From: an uncultured Opitutaceae bacterium
GTDB taxonomy: Bacteria; Verrucomicrobiota; Verrucomicrobiia; Opitutales; Opitutaceae
Direction: 5' to 3'
Length of the DNA stretch: 64,000 bases
Assembly (NCBI GenBank): GCA_937902925.1
Contig: CALFNN010000012.1
Location: 1-64,000 of the forward strand
Shown here piece after piece: positions 42,245-51,020 of the stretch. The notes beneath the pieces were generated by a model that was not told the origin of the DNA, searched no databases, and saw nothing but the letters and a program-made list of their open reading frames with translations. Positions within the stretch are counted from its first letter, which is position 1; every line of letters starts with the position of its first letter. The position numbers were made by a program, and so were the translations under genes.

Positions 42245-42313
42245 GCCCGCAGAACACGCGGAAGACACGGAAAAATTTTCTCCCCTTCCGGGTGTTCCGT
42301 GTGTTCCGTGGGC
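42245..42313. repeat. imperfect palindromic spacer element, ACGGAACAC family, copy 2
   Basis: Arms 42245-42272 and 42286-42313 pair at 23 of 28 positions around a 13-base loop, with the same tandem 9-base unit as the element at 21874. It fills nearly the whole 82-base divergent spacer: 11 bases from the polX start and 2 bases from the thioesterase ATG. Confidence 0.85.
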
Positions 42314-42315
42314 TC

Positions 42316-42723
42316 ATGCCGTTTTCCTACCATCGCACCGTCCGCCTCGCCGATACCGACGCCGCCGGCGTCGTCTTTTTCGCCCGGACGCTCGCGATCT
42401 GCCACGAAGCCTACGAGGAGGCCCTCGCTGCCGCCGGTCTCGATCTCAACGAATTTCTCGGCGCCTCCGGCATCGTCGTGCCCATCTCGCGCAGCGAGGC
42501 CGACTACAAGCGCCCCCTGCGCCCCGGCGACAAACTCCGCATCGCGGTCACGCCCGAGCCGCTCACCGCCAATTCGTTCGCCCTGCGTTTCGAGCTGGTG
42601 AAGCTCGGTCGCGGGGAGAAAGTGGCCGCCACCGTCCGCACCGAGCACGTCTGCACCTCGCCCGCCAAGCGCGAACGCGCTCCGCTCCCGCCCAAGCTCG
42701 CTGCGTGGGTCAACGCCCGCTGA
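42316..42723 (+). CDS. hotdog-fold acyl-CoA thioesterase, DHNA-CoA hydrolase-like
   Basis: A 135-residue thioesterase of the 4HBT family. The signature [20 protein letters not shown] with CHEAYEEAL is that of 1,4-dihydroxy-2-naphthoyl-CoA hydrolases of cyanobacteria and plants; the Asp in DTDAAG is the catalytic acid of this family. Other segments are [17 protein letters not shown] and [13 protein letters not shown]. In menaquinone synthesis this step follows MenB. The presence of menE and menC 0.5-3 kb away supports that substrate, though other aryl-CoA thioesters are possible. The ATG at 42316 lies 2 bases after a palindromic element, so no ordinary ribosome binding site is visible. Confidence 0.82.
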   Translation: MPFSYHRTVRLADTDAAGVVFFARTLAICHEAYEEALAAAGLDLNEFLGASGIVVPISRSEADYKRPLRPGDKLRIAVTPEPLTANSFALRFELVKLGRGEKVAATVRTEHVCTSPAKRERAPLPPKLAAWVNAR

Positions 42724-42741
42724 AACCGCCGGCCGGTTCGC

Positions 42742-43200
42742 TCACGGCGCCGGTGGCGCCGCGGTCACGTGGATCGAGAACACCACGTAGGTGACGAGCC
42801 CCGGTCCGGGATTTCGCGTCGCGGTCAGGTCCTTGCCCGCGTAGTAAAGCACCGAACCAGGGCCGACCGTTTTCTTCGTGTCGTTGATCGTGACCTCGAC
42901 GATGCCGGACTGCACGAAGATCGCCTCCTCGCCCGTGTGGGCGTGCGGCGCACCCGAGTCGGCGCCAGGATTCAGCGTGGTGATATGGCACTCGAAGTTG
43001 CCCAGCGTGCTGGTCGCGCTGTTGAACACGGCGCGCCGGATGCCGTTGGACCGCTCCTCGGCCTTCAGGTCCTTCCAGTCGAAAATAGTGGAGGCGAGTT
43101 TTCCCGGGGTCGGCTTGCCGGGGCCGGCGGTCTCGGCGGCGCGAAGCCACTGGCCGAAAACAACACCACACAACACAATCAGGCAGGGGATTTTTTTCAT
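42742..43200 (-). CDS. exported cupin-domain protein
   Basis: A 152-residue protein with a signal peptide (about 1-22) and a single conserved beta-barrel cupin domain. The first cupin motif is seen in PHAHTGEEAIFVQSGIVEVT (metal-binding His and Glu), and the second in GSVLYYAGKDLTATRNPG. The second motif lacks the usual His, so the metal site may be incomplete. The reaction is unknown; small exported cupins of this kind are usually annotated only by fold. The ATG at 43200 follows the menE gene by 56 bases on the same strand and may share its mRNA, but no menaquinone role is known for such proteins. Confidence 0.82.
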   Translation of the reverse strand: MKKIPCLIVLCGVVFGQWLRAAETAGPGKPTPGKLASTIFDWKDLKAEERSNGIRRAVFNSATSTLGNFECHITTLNPGADSGAPHAHTGEEAIFVQSGIVEVTINDTKKTVGPGSVLYYAGKDLTATRNPGPGLVTYVVFSIHVTAAPPAP

Positions 43201-43256
43201 GGGGTGCCGCAGTCTGGCCCGCCGCCAACCCGGTTCAATCCCAGACCGCGCCGGCA

Positions 43257-44384
43257 TTAAAGCGCCCCACGCAATGCCGCCCGGTTCACTTTCCCCTGCG
43301 CGTTCCGCGGCCAGTCCTTCACGGCCACGAACCGTTTCGGTCGCTCGTGCGGCGCCAGTCTCGCCGTCGCGCGGCGCACATCCGGCCGTATTCCGCCCGC
43401 CGGATAAAACGCCACGACTGCCTCGCCCCATTCCGTGTCCGGCACGCCGATCACCGCCACGTCGGGAAACTCCCCGCTGTTCCGTAACGCCGCTTCCACG
43501 TCCGCCGGCTGGATTTTCTTCCCGCCCGAGATGATCACGGTGTCGCGCCGCCCGCGGATTTGGAGGTGCCCGCACTCGTCGATCGCGCCCAAATCCTCCG
43601 TCGCGAACGTCCTCGTCCGGCTGGTTGCGGGAAAATATCCGCGGAATACCGAGTCCCCCGCGACTCGCACGATGCCCGCCCGAGTCACGCCGACCCGCGC
43701 GTGCGGCAGCGCGGCGCCGCAAGTCCGCGCGCCCGCCAGGAATTCCTCCGGGCGCAGCGCCGTGACCATCGCCGCGGTTTCCGTCATCCCATAGCTCAAC
43801 GATATTCGCAGTTTCGCTCGCGCCGCCGCGTCGGCCAGCCCCGGCCACACCGGCCCGCCCCCGAGAAACACGATCTTGAAGCCCCGCAGCCAGTTGACCG
43901 CCGAGCGCGACTGCAGCAGCCGCTGCAGTTGGGTTGGCACGAGCGAAATCACCCACGGACCACGCAGCCGCGGCAAAATCGGCCGGCGGCCCGCCTCGAG
44001 TTTCTTCCAATTCCAGTCGAGATAAATTCCACCCGTCACCGCAGAGCGCACCCGTGCCATCAGTCCGCTCACGTGGTGCGCGGGCAGCACGCCGACCGCG
44101 TTGACGCGCGCGAAATCGAAGTGCCGGCAAAATCCGCGCGCCGCCGCCGTCAGTGTTTTCTCGTCGTGCCGGGCGAACTTGATCCCGCCGCTCGTGCCGC
44201 CGGTCGGCACGCACAGCCAGCCCGGGGCGGGTCGCGACTTGGAGTCCGTCTGCCGCGACAAAATCTCATCGACCCGGGCCCGCTGCGCCGCACTCCAATG
44301 CGGATCGCAAAGGAAAACAAACCTGCCCCGCTCCTCGGCACAGCCGGTGGCAAGCACGAGTTTTTTTAACTCAGCGCGGTCCAT
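43257..44384 (-). CDS. menE: O-succinylbenzoate-CoA ligase
   Basis: A 375-residue adenylate-forming ligase. The P-loop is CVPTGGTSGGIKFARHDEK near residue 60, followed by VGVLPAHHVSGLMARVRSAV near 100, FLGGGPVWPGLADAA near 165, LSYGMTETAAM near 190, TEDLGAIDECGHLQIRGRR near 265 and the C-terminal NAQGKVNRAALRGAL with the catalytic Lys. The short length and HHVSG motif fit MenE, which is shorter than most acyl-CoA synthetases. The ATG at 44384 overlaps the 3' end of menC by 19 bases, so the two are translated from one mRNA and act in succession. Confidence 0.88.
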   Translation of the reverse strand: MDRAELKKLVLATGCAEERGRFVFLCDPHWSAAQRARVDEILSRQTDSKSRPAPGWLCVPTGGTSGGIKFARHDEKTLTAAARGFCRHFDFARVNAVGVLPAHHVSGLMARVRSAVTGGIYLDWNWKKLEAGRRPILPRLRGPWVISLVPTQLQRLLQSRSAVNWLRGFKIVFLGGGPVWPGLADAAARAKLRISLSYGMTETAAMVTALRPEEFLAGARTCGAALPHARVGVTRAGIVRVAGDSVFRGYFPATSRTRTFATEDLGAIDECGHLQIRGRRDTVIISGGKKIQPADVEAALRNSGEFPDVAVIGVPDTEWGEAVVAFYPAGGIRPDVRRATARLAPHERPKRFVAVKDWPRNAQGKVNRAALRGAL

Positions 44385-45427
44385 ATCGCCTCCGGGTTGA
44401 TTCGCTCGACATCCTCCCACCGCACAAACGGTGCCGCCGCAGGCCCGTCGAATCGCGCATCGGCAAACAGCGGCCAGACGCCAAACCCCAGCGCACGTTG
44501 CCCACCCGCCTGCCCGCCGCCCGTGGAACGGGCCCAGTCGAACGCCACTCGCAGCGCCGCTCGCGCGCCGATCGCGGTCTCCAACGCCGACGAGAAAACG
44601 ACGTTCACACTAGCTTTCTTCAGTCGCGCCACCGCACCCTCGACGTCCGCCAGCAAACTCGGCTTCACCACAAATACTCCCCGCCAGCCCACACCAACCC
44701 ACCGCTCGATATCGCCGTCGCCCACCAGCGACTCATCCAGCGCGATCGGCGTCGGCCAGTCGCCCGCCAGCCCGAACAGCAAGTCCTCCGCCCCGCGCGC
44801 GCCCGCCGCGACCGGTTGCTCCACGAACTCCACCGGCCGCTCCGCGCAGCGTTCGAGCCATCGTTCGGCCCGGCGCCGGTCCCACGCGCCGTTGGCGTCG
44901 AGCCGGAGTTTCGCCCCCGGCGGCAGCGCCGCGCATAAATCGTCGAGCACGCCCAACTCTTCCGCCATGTCGCCTGCGCCGACTTTCCATTTGAAAACCC
45001 GAAACCCCGCCTCGGCCTTCGCCGCCATCTGCTCCAGCGCCGCCCGCCCCGCCGGCAACAACACCGCCATCCCCAAGTAGGCCGGCCGTTTTTCAGACGC
45101 CGTGGCGCCGTCCGGCCCTGTCGCGGGGTTCGCGATCTCGCCGCGTGCGCTCGCGATCGCATTCCGCAGGCATCCGAGTCGCCCCGGCACTCCGCTCAAT
45201 TGCTCTTCGCTGACCCGGTCACCGAGCGCTCGACACGCCTCCCCTCCATCGTCCGCCGTCTCCGTGCCGAACCACGGCATCACCGCCGCCTCTCCATAAC
45301 CGAACCGCCCGGCCTCGTCTTCCAATCGCACGACGACGCCCTCGCGTTCCGTCCAAACTCCATGGGCCGTCCGCACCGCCACCCGCAGGAGCAGGCGATA
45401 ACGGCGAAATTCGAAGCGATAGTTCAT
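44366..45427 (-). CDS. menC: o-succinylbenzoate synthase
   Basis: A 353-residue enolase-superfamily dehydratase. The N-terminal capping domain ends near residue 100. The barrel contains the lysine pair in FRVFKWKVGAG near 150, the metal ligands in LRLDANGAWD near 180, FVEQPVAAG near 210 and IALDESLVGD near 240, and the second catalytic Lys in VFVVKPSLL near 255. This order K-x-K, D, E, D, K is that of MenC. It turns SHCHC into o-succinylbenzoate, the substrate of the next gene product. The ATG at 45427 gives MNYRFEFRRYRLLLR. Upstream, a 205-base spacer separates it from the divergent guaB. Confidence 0.88.
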   Translation of the reverse strand: MNYRFEFRRYRLLLRVAVRTAHGVWTEREGVVVRLEDEAGRFGYGEAAVMPWFGTETADDGGEACRALGDRVSEEQLSGVPGRLGCLRNAIASARGEIANPATGPDGATASEKRPAYLGMAVLLPAGRAALEQMAAKAEAGFRVFKWKVGAGDMAEELGVLDDLCAALPPGAKLRLDANGAWDRRRAERWLERCAERPVEFVEQPVAAGARGAEDLLFGLAGDWPTPIALDESLVGDGDIERWVGVGWRGVFVVKPSLLADVEGAVARLKKASVNVVFSSALETAIGARAALRVAFDWARSTGGGQAGGQRALGFGVWPLFADARFDGPAAAPFVRWEDVERINPEAIWTALS

Positions 45428-45632
45428 TCCGGTTTGCAACGAACTGATTTGTTCGAACCGGAGGCAACGGAGAAAACTTCCCACGAAAGGATCGCGCCAC
45501 GACCCGCTCCGCTTCTCTGCCGCGTCTCCATGGTTTCGCGGTGCGGTTTTAAGTCCACCCGTGTGACCGCACCCCAACCTGAATTTCTGTTTGCGCTCCG
45601 GCGCCGAGAGCCTACTTCGTTCATGGCAACTC

Positions 45633-47216
45633 ATGATGAAGGTTGCCAAGTCCTCCACCGCCCCGGCCGATAGCGAATTCTATCTCCCGGCCGACGAATT
45701 CTTCCGCGCCAGTCTTCCGGTGGCGCTCACCTTCGACGACGTGTCGCTCGCCACGCTCTACTCGGAGATTCTCCCGAAGGACGCCGACACCTCGACCACG
45801 CTCAGCGACGCGCTCCGCCTCCAGATTCCGGTCATCTCGTCCGACATGGACACGGTCACCGAGTCGCGCATGGCGATCGCCATGGCCCTCAACGGCGGCC
45901 TCGGCCTCATCCACTACAACATGTCGCCGAAGGAGCAGGTGAAGGAAGTCGCGCGCGTCAAGCGCCACATCCACGGGCTCATCCAGGATCCCATCGCCGT
46001 CACGCCCGACCGGCTCATCGGCGACGTGCTCGCGATGATCGAGGCGAAGCGCTACGCTTTTTCCACGTTTCCCGTCGTCGACGCCGAGGGGCGGCTCGCC
46101 GGCCTGCTCTCCGGCAACGTCGTCAAGGACCGTTACCGGACCAAGCGCGTCGCCGACGTCATGACTCCCCGTGCGCAGCTCCTCGTCGAAAAAAAGCGCG
46201 CCGTCGCCAAGGACCCCATCAAGGCCGCCGACGCTTTTTTCACCACCCACGTCGGCATCAACAAGATGCTCGTCGTCGACGACGCCGACCATCTCCGCGG
46301 CCTCATCACCGCGTCCGACGTCGAGCGCATCACCTCCGAGTCGAAATCCCGGCGCAAGCCCGCCCGCGATGCCGATTTCCGCCTCGTCGTCGGCGCCGCC
46401 CTCTCGACGATCCGCCAGCCCGATGGCTCGCTCGACCGCGACCAGATTCTCGAGCATGTCCATCATCTCGTCGCCGAGCACGTCGACGCCATCGCCGTCT
46501 CCACCGCGCACGGCCACACCTCGGGCGTCGGCGAGGTCGTCAGGCTCGTCCGCGGCGAGTTCAAGCAACTCACGCTCATCGCCGGCAACGTCACCAGCGC
46601 TTCCGGGGTCGAGTTCCTCGCCGGCTGCGGCGCCAACGCCATCAAGATCGGCCAGGGTCCCGGTTCGATCTGCACGACCCGCATCGTCGCCGGCGTCGGC
46701 ATCCCCCAGCTCACCGCTCTCCACGTCGCCGGCAGCGCGGCAAAGAAGACCGGCGTGAAACTCATCGCCGACGGCGGCATCACGAAGAGCGGCGACATCG
46801 TCAAGGCCCTGACTCTCTCCGACGCCGTCATCCTCGGCGGCCTGCTCGCCGGCTGCCGCGAGGCGCCGGGCGAGATCATGGAAATCAGCGGCAAGGTCTA
46901 CAAACAATACCGCGGCATGGGTTCGCTCTCGGCGATGAAGGCCGGCAGTGCCGCCCGTTACGGCCACGACAAAAACGACAGCACCCGCAAGGTCGCCGCC
47001 GAGGGCATCGAGGCCCTCAAGGAGGTCAGCGGTTCCGTCGACGAGGTCCTCGGCACCTTGATTGGCGGCGTGCAGAGCGGCATGGGTTACCTTGGCGCCG
47101 CCAACCTCGGCGAACTTCGCACGAATGCCCGCTTCATCCGCATCAGCCCCGCCGGCCAGAAGGAAGCGGCGCCGCATGATGTCGTCGAGGTCTCGACCCG
47201 GACAAGTGGCGCGTGA
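45633..47216 (+). CDS. guaB: IMP dehydrogenase
   Basis: Oxidises IMP to XMP in GMP synthesis. The 527-residue protein has [13 protein letters not shown] near the start, two CBS domains at about 120-250 (Bateman module), the phosphate loop region [15 protein letters not shown] near 385, and the catalytic Cys347 in [13 protein letters not shown]. The mobile flap region [13 protein letters not shown] near 430 is also present. It is about 35 residues longer than the usual 490, mainly at the N-terminus and in the flap region. The ATG at 45633 is chosen; the next codon but one is an alternative ATG. Its stop overlaps the GTG start of the next small gene by 4 bases. Confidence 0.94.
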   Translation: MMKVAKSSTAPADSEFYLPADEFFRASLPVALTFDDVSLATLYSEILPKDADTSTTLSDALRLQIPVISSDMDTVTESRMAIAMALNGGLGLIHYNMSPKEQVKEVARVKRHIHGLIQDPIAVTPDRLIGDVLAMIEAKRYAFSTFPVVDAEGRLAGLLSGNVVKDRYRTKRVADVMTPRAQLLVEKKRAVAKDPIKAADAFFTTHVGINKMLVVDDADHLRGLITASDVERITSESKSRRKPARDADFRLVVGAALSTIRQPDGSLDRDQILEHVHHLVAEHVDAIAVSTAHGHTSGVGEVVRLVRGEFKQLTLIAGNVTSASGVEFLAGCGANAIKIGQGPGSICTTRIVAGVGIPQLTALHVAGSAAKKTGVKLIADGGITKSGDIVKALTLSDAVILGGLLAGCREAPGEIMEISGKVYKQYRGMGSLSAMKAGSAARYGHDKNDSTRKVAAEGIEALKEVSGSVDEVLGTLIGGVQSGMGYLGAANLGELRTNARFIRISPAGQKEAAPHDVVEVSTRTSGA

Positions 47217-47527
47217 GTGAGTTGCCGCCTTTTATGAAGAAAATTTTTCCGCTCAAGGCCCCCGGCAAGGACGACGCGCGCGTGCGCGATAAAATCCGCC
47301 ATGAGCTCAACAAATATATCCGGCGGGAGCGGAAGAAAACTCTGCCCGAGGGCTTCGATCTTTGGAATCTCGACTGCAAGGTCGGCGCCGACGCCACCAA
47401 CGCCGAGACCCTGCCGCCGAAGGAGGTCGGCGGCGCGATCGACCGGGTCGCGCTCGCGGGTGCCGCGGAAGTCTACGTCGAGATCGTCGCGACCGCCGGA
47501 CACCGGACGTTCGCCCGCCCGCTCTAG
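47213..47527 (+). CDS. DUF6172-like small protein
   Basis: A 104-residue basic protein. The segments [31 protein letters not shown] and a C-terminal [19 protein letters not shown] match the layout of DUF6172 as I recall it; no function is established. It is cytoplasmic by sequence: no signal peptide or membrane helix. The GTG start at 47213 lies within the guaB stop (GTGA), so translational coupling is likely; an ATG seven codons later (47234) is the usual family start and may be the real one. It ends before a palindromic element that separates it from the convergent gpx gene. Confidence 0.72.
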   Translation: MSELPPFMKKIFPLKAPGKDDARVRDKIRHELNKYIRRERKKTLPEGFDLWNLDCKVGADATNAETLPPKEVGGAIDRVALAGAAEVYVEIVATAGHRTFARPL

Positions 47528-47533
47528 CCTCGC

Positions 47534-47627
47534 CTCACGCCAGGACGCAAAGCTCGCAGAGCCCGGCCTCGGAAAAGATCCTGGGTCCGATTCTTCGGCC
47601 TTCGCGAGCTTTGCGCCCCGGCGTGAG
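47534..47627. repeat. palindromic spacer element, CTCACGCC..GCAAAGC family
   Basis: Arms 47534-47557 and 47604-47627 pair at 22 of 24 positions around a 46-base loop. The arm is made of short units ending in GC (CACGCC, AGGACGC, AAAGCTCGC). It lies between the convergent DUF6172 and gpx genes and may also serve as a two-way transcription end. Confidence 0.82.
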
Positions 47628-47638
47628 TCTGGCTCGGA

Positions 47639-48184
47639 TCACTTTGCCGCCAGCGCCGCCTCGATCGCCCTGGTGACCTCCGCCGAGTCGGGCTCGACCG
47701 CGGAATCAAACCGCTTTAAAATCTTCCCATCGCGGCCGACGAGAAACTTGGTGAAATTCCAGCCGATATCCCCCGCGAACGGCGAATCCCTGCCGGCGAG
47801 CGCCACATAGAGCGGGTGGCGGTTCGCCCCGTTCACCTCGATCTTGTCGAACAACGGAAACGTGACATGAAACGTCGTGGAGCAGAATTTCTTGATCTCG
47901 GCATTCGTGCCCGGCTCCTGCTCGCCGAACTGGTTGCACGGAAACCCAAGCACCGTGAGACCCTTCGCCTGGTATTTCCCGAAGGCCGCCTGCAGCCCGG
48001 CGTATTGCGGGGTGTAACCGCATTCGGAGGCGACGTTCACGATGAGCAACACCCGTCCCTTGAACGGCGCGAGCGTCGCGGCCCGGCCGTCGATGTCTTT
48101 CACGGCGATGTCGTAGAGCGATTGGGCGTGGGCGGTCATGAGCGAGAGAAGAAACAGCGGGGCGAAGCGGAGCAGGATTCGCAT
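47639..48184 (-). CDS. exported glutathione-peroxidase-family protein
   Basis: A 181-residue thiol peroxidase with a signal peptide (about 1-20), so it acts in the periplasm. The peroxidatic Cys55 is in IVNVASECGYTPQY; Gln85 (FPCNQFGEQEPG) and the Trp of GWNFTKFLVGR near 143 complete the catalytic tetrad. A second Cys83 in FPCNQ suggests a thioredoxin-like partner rather than glutathione, as in most bacterial homologues. Length is normal for the monomeric form. It is convergent with the guaB-DUF6172 pair and divergent from the acyltransferase gene. Confidence 0.93.
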   Translation of the reverse strand: MRILLRFAPLFLLSLMTAHAQSLYDIAVKDIDGRAATLAPFKGRVLLIVNVASECGYTPQYAGLQAAFGKYQAKGLTVLGFPCNQFGEQEPGTNAEIKKFCSTTFHVTFPLFDKIEVNGANRHPLYVALAGRDSPFAGDIGWNFTKFLVGRDGKILKRFDSAVEPDSAEVTRAIEAALAAK

Positions 48185-48330
48185 GGCGGCAGCGTGGTCC
48201 CGGCGGCCACCCTGTCAATTTCGCTGCGACGCGCGGACGGGTGCGATCGCGCTCGACTCGGTCGCGGGCATCCGCTCCATACGGGGCTTTCGCGGCGGGC
48301 GCCCATCACGCGCAGCGCCCACCATCGGCC

Positions 48331-49461
48331 ATGACCCCCACCTCCCCGACGGTCGCGGCGCCCAACCCGGGACCGCGACTCCTCTCCCTCGATTTTCTAC
48401 GCGGCTTTATCATGGTCGCCCTCGCGCTCGGCGAAACCGGGTTCTTCGCGAAGCTCAGCCGGGCTTTCGATCACCCAGCCCTCAATCTGCTCGCCACGGA
48501 ATTTTCTCACCCGAAGTGGGAAGGCTCGCACTTCTGGGATTTCCTCCAGCCGGCGTTCATGTTTGTCGCCGGCGTCGCGCTCGCCCTTTCGCACGACAAA
48601 CAACAGCGGTTGCTCCACTACTCGTGGCTCCAGTCGCTATTCAAGACCCTGCGCCGCAGCGCGCTCCTCTGCTTCTGGGGCGTGATGATCTACGCCGTCC
48701 GCGGCGATCGGCTGAATCTCCAATTTTCGAACGTCCTCGTGATGCTTTCCTTCAGCACCCTGTTGTCGTTCCTGGTCATCGCTTGGTCGCCGCGGGCGCA
48801 GTTTTCGGTGAGTGCGCTGTGTCTGCTGGTGCCCGAGTTGCTTTTCCGGCTGACGCACTTCCCGGGGTTCGACCAGCCATTTGTCCAGCACCACAATTTC
48901 TCCGACTATGTCGACCTGCTCGTTCTCCATAAACCCGTCGGCAACTACAGCCCGATCACGAACTGCGTGCCCAACGCCGTCCACACCCTTTGGGGTTTGA
49001 TGGCCGGCCAGCTTCTGTTGCGCGACGGCGACGCGAAATTCAAACTCCGCTGGCTGACGGGCACCGGTTTCGCCGCTCTCGCGCTTGGCGTCGGCCTCCA
49101 TCTCGCCGGCATCACGCCGGTCCTCAAGTGGATTTCCACGAGTTCCTACGTGCTCGTTACCGGCGGGACCGTCCTCCTCGCGCTCGCCGGCGCCTATTTC
49201 TGGATCGATGTCCGCGGCCACCGGCAGCATCTCGGCTTCTTCACCGTCGTCGGGATGAATTCCGTGTTCATCTATCTTTTCTATAATTTCGTGGGGTCGC
49301 ACTGGCTCTATGGCTACGTCACGACGCTTTGCGGCGGACTCCTGCAACTGGCCGGGGTCCCGCTCGCCATCGGCGCCGCCGCGAGCTGCCTGGTCGTTTT
49401 TGGCCTCGAATGGCTGCTCTGCTGGTTCCTCCACCGGCACAAAATCTTTTTCCGTCTCTAA
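48331..49461 (+). CDS. HGSNAT/NagX-like membrane acyltransferase (DUF5009 type)
   Basis: A 376-residue membrane protein with about ten helices. The segment RLLSLDFLRGFIMVALALGE near the start and FWDFLQPAFMFVAGVALALS near 75 match bacterial relatives of heparan-alpha-glucosaminide N-acetyltransferase, which carry an acyl group across the membrane onto a terminal amino sugar. The conserved His expected of the family may be the one in NAVHTLWGLMAG near 225. The substrate in this organism is unknown. The ATG at 48331 is the family start (MTPTSPTVAAP then the LRG motif); longer readings cover the divergent spacer. The next gene on the strand is an RNB nuclease, 59 bases later. Confidence 0.82.
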   Translation: MTPTSPTVAAPNPGPRLLSLDFLRGFIMVALALGETGFFAKLSRAFDHPALNLLATEFSHPKWEGSHFWDFLQPAFMFVAGVALALSHDKQQRLLHYSWLQSLFKTLRRSALLCFWGVMIYAVRGDRLNLQFSNVLVMLSFSTLLSFLVIAWSPRAQFSVSALCLLVPELLFRLTHFPGFDQPFVQHHNFSDYVDLLVLHKPVGNYSPITNCVPNAVHTLWGLMAGQLLLRDGDAKFKLRWLTGTGFAALALGVGLHLAGITPVLKWISTSSYVLVTGGTVLLALAGAYFWIDVRGHRQHLGFFTVVGMNSVFIYLFYNFVGSHWLYGYVTTLCGGLLQLAGVPLAIGAAASCLVVFGLEWLLCWFLHRHKIFFRL

Positions 49462-49520
49462 GCCAGGCTTCATCGCGCGGATTGACCCGCGCGCATCGCC
49501 TTCGCATTTACACCGCACGC

Positions 49521-50993
49521 ATGACAACCCCCAACGGCAACCAGTCGCGCACGCTTCTCCAGGATATCGCCCGCCGGGTGATGATCGAGCGGGGCCTCGC
49601 CCCCGATTTCTCTCCCGCGGCCATGGCCGAGCTCGGCACGATCCAGGCGCCCGCCACCACGGCCGATTCCGCCGCACGCGATCTCCGCTCGCTGCTGTGG
49701 TGCTCGATCGACAACGACGACTCGCTCGACCTCGACCAACTATCCGTCGCCGAGGCGCAGCCGGCCGGCGCGACCAAAATTCTCGTCGCCATCGCCGATG
49801 TCGCCGCCGTCGTGAAACAGGGCTCGGCGCTCGACGCCCACGCGCGCCAGAACACCACTTCCGTCTACACCGCCGCCCGGATTTTCCCGATGCTGCCGGA
49901 AAAACTCTCGACCAACCTCACTTCGCTCAACCTCGATTCCGACCGCCTCGCAGTCGTGGTCGAGATGGTTTTCTCCCCCGAAGCCTCCCTGGTCTCCTCG
50001 GCCGTCTACCCCGCCACGGTTCGCAACCGCGCCAAGCTCGCCTACAACAGCGTCGCCGCCTGGTTCGACGGCACCGGGCCGATGCCCCCTGCAATCGGCG
50101 CTGTCGCCGGTCTGGCCGACAATCTCCAGCTCCAGCACCGCATCACCGCGAAACTCGCCGAGCTGCGCCATCTCCACGGCGCCCTCTCCCTCGAGACGAT
50201 CCAGGCCCATCCGGTGTTTGCGGACGGCGTTCTCACCGGACTGGAGGCCGACAGTTCCAATTCCGCGAAGCGTCTCATCGAGGACCTGATGATCGCCGCC
50301 AACGGCGTCGTTGCCCGCTTTTTCACCGCCAAAAAATTTCCCGCCATCCGCCGCGTCGTGCGCACCCCGGCGCACTGGGACCGGATCGTCGAGCTCGCCG
50401 CCGGGCACGGCACGACCTTGCCCAAGGAGCCCGACGCACGGGCGCTCGAAACATTCCTCGTCGCCGCCAAGGCCGCCGCCCCATCGACCTTTCCCGACCT
50501 CTCGCTCAGTGTCATCAAGCTGATGGGCGCGGGGGAATACGTGCTCGAGCAACCCGGCGGCGACGCCACTGGCCACTTCGGACTGGCCGTCAAGGACTAT
50601 GCCCACTCGACGGCCCCGAACCGCCGCTTTCCCGATGTGCTCGGCCAGCGGATGCTCAAGGCCGCGCTCGCGGGCCGTCCGCCGCCTTATTCCGCCGACG
50701 CGCTGGACGCACTCGCCAAACATTGCACCGAGCAGGAGGACGCCGCCAAGAAGGTGGAACGCCAGGTGGCGAAATCCGCCGCCGCGCTGCTGCTCCATCC
50801 GAAAATCGGCACGCGCTTCGATGCCATCGTCACGGGCGCCTCGGACAAGGGCACCTGGGTGCGCATCGCCCATCCGCCGGTCGAGGGCAAGCTCGACCGT
50901 CCGCGCCCGAGCCTCCGCGTCGGCGACCGGCTTCGCGTCGAGCTGATCTACACCGACGTCGAGCGGGGCTACATCGACTTCAAGGGTGTGTAG
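49521..50993 (+). CDS. RNB-domain exoribonuclease (RNase II family)
   Basis: A 490-residue RNA 3'-5' exonuclease. The catalytic metal site is WCSIDNDDSLDLDQLSV near residue 65, followed by LVAIADVAAVV, TSVYTAARIFPMLPEKLS and the RNB body to about residue 400. HSTAPNRRFPDVLGQRML near 360 is the family block with the conserved Arg. A C-terminal S1-like domain ends in VELIYTDVERGYIDFKGV. The last acidic residue of the usual DDA motif is Gln here (DLDQ), as in several bacterial RNB branches. There are no N-terminal cold-shock domains, so this is shorter than RNase R. The ATG at 49521 is taken. Confidence 0.9.
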   Translation: MTTPNGNQSRTLLQDIARRVMIERGLAPDFSPAAMAELGTIQAPATTADSAARDLRSLLWCSIDNDDSLDLDQLSVAEAQPAGATKILVAIADVAAVVKQGSALDAHARQNTTSVYTAARIFPMLPEKLSTNLTSLNLDSDRLAVVVEMVFSPEASLVSSAVYPATVRNRAKLAYNSVAAWFDGTGPMPPAIGAVAGLADNLQLQHRITAKLAELRHLHGALSLETIQAHPVFADGVLTGLEADSSNSAKRLIEDLMIAANGVVARFFTAKKFPAIRRVVRTPAHWDRIVELAAGHGTTLPKEPDARALETFLVAAKAAAPSTFPDLSLSVIKLMGAGEYVLEQPGGDATGHFGLAVKDYAHSTAPNRRFPDVLGQRMLKAALAGRPPPYSADALDALAKHCTEQEDAAKKVERQVAKSAAALLLHPKIGTRFDAIVTGASDKGTWVRIAHPPVEGKLDRPRPSLRVGDRLRVELIYTDVERGYIDFKGV

Positions 50994-51020
50994 CGCGCCG
51001 GCGTGCGATCCGCCGCGCGC

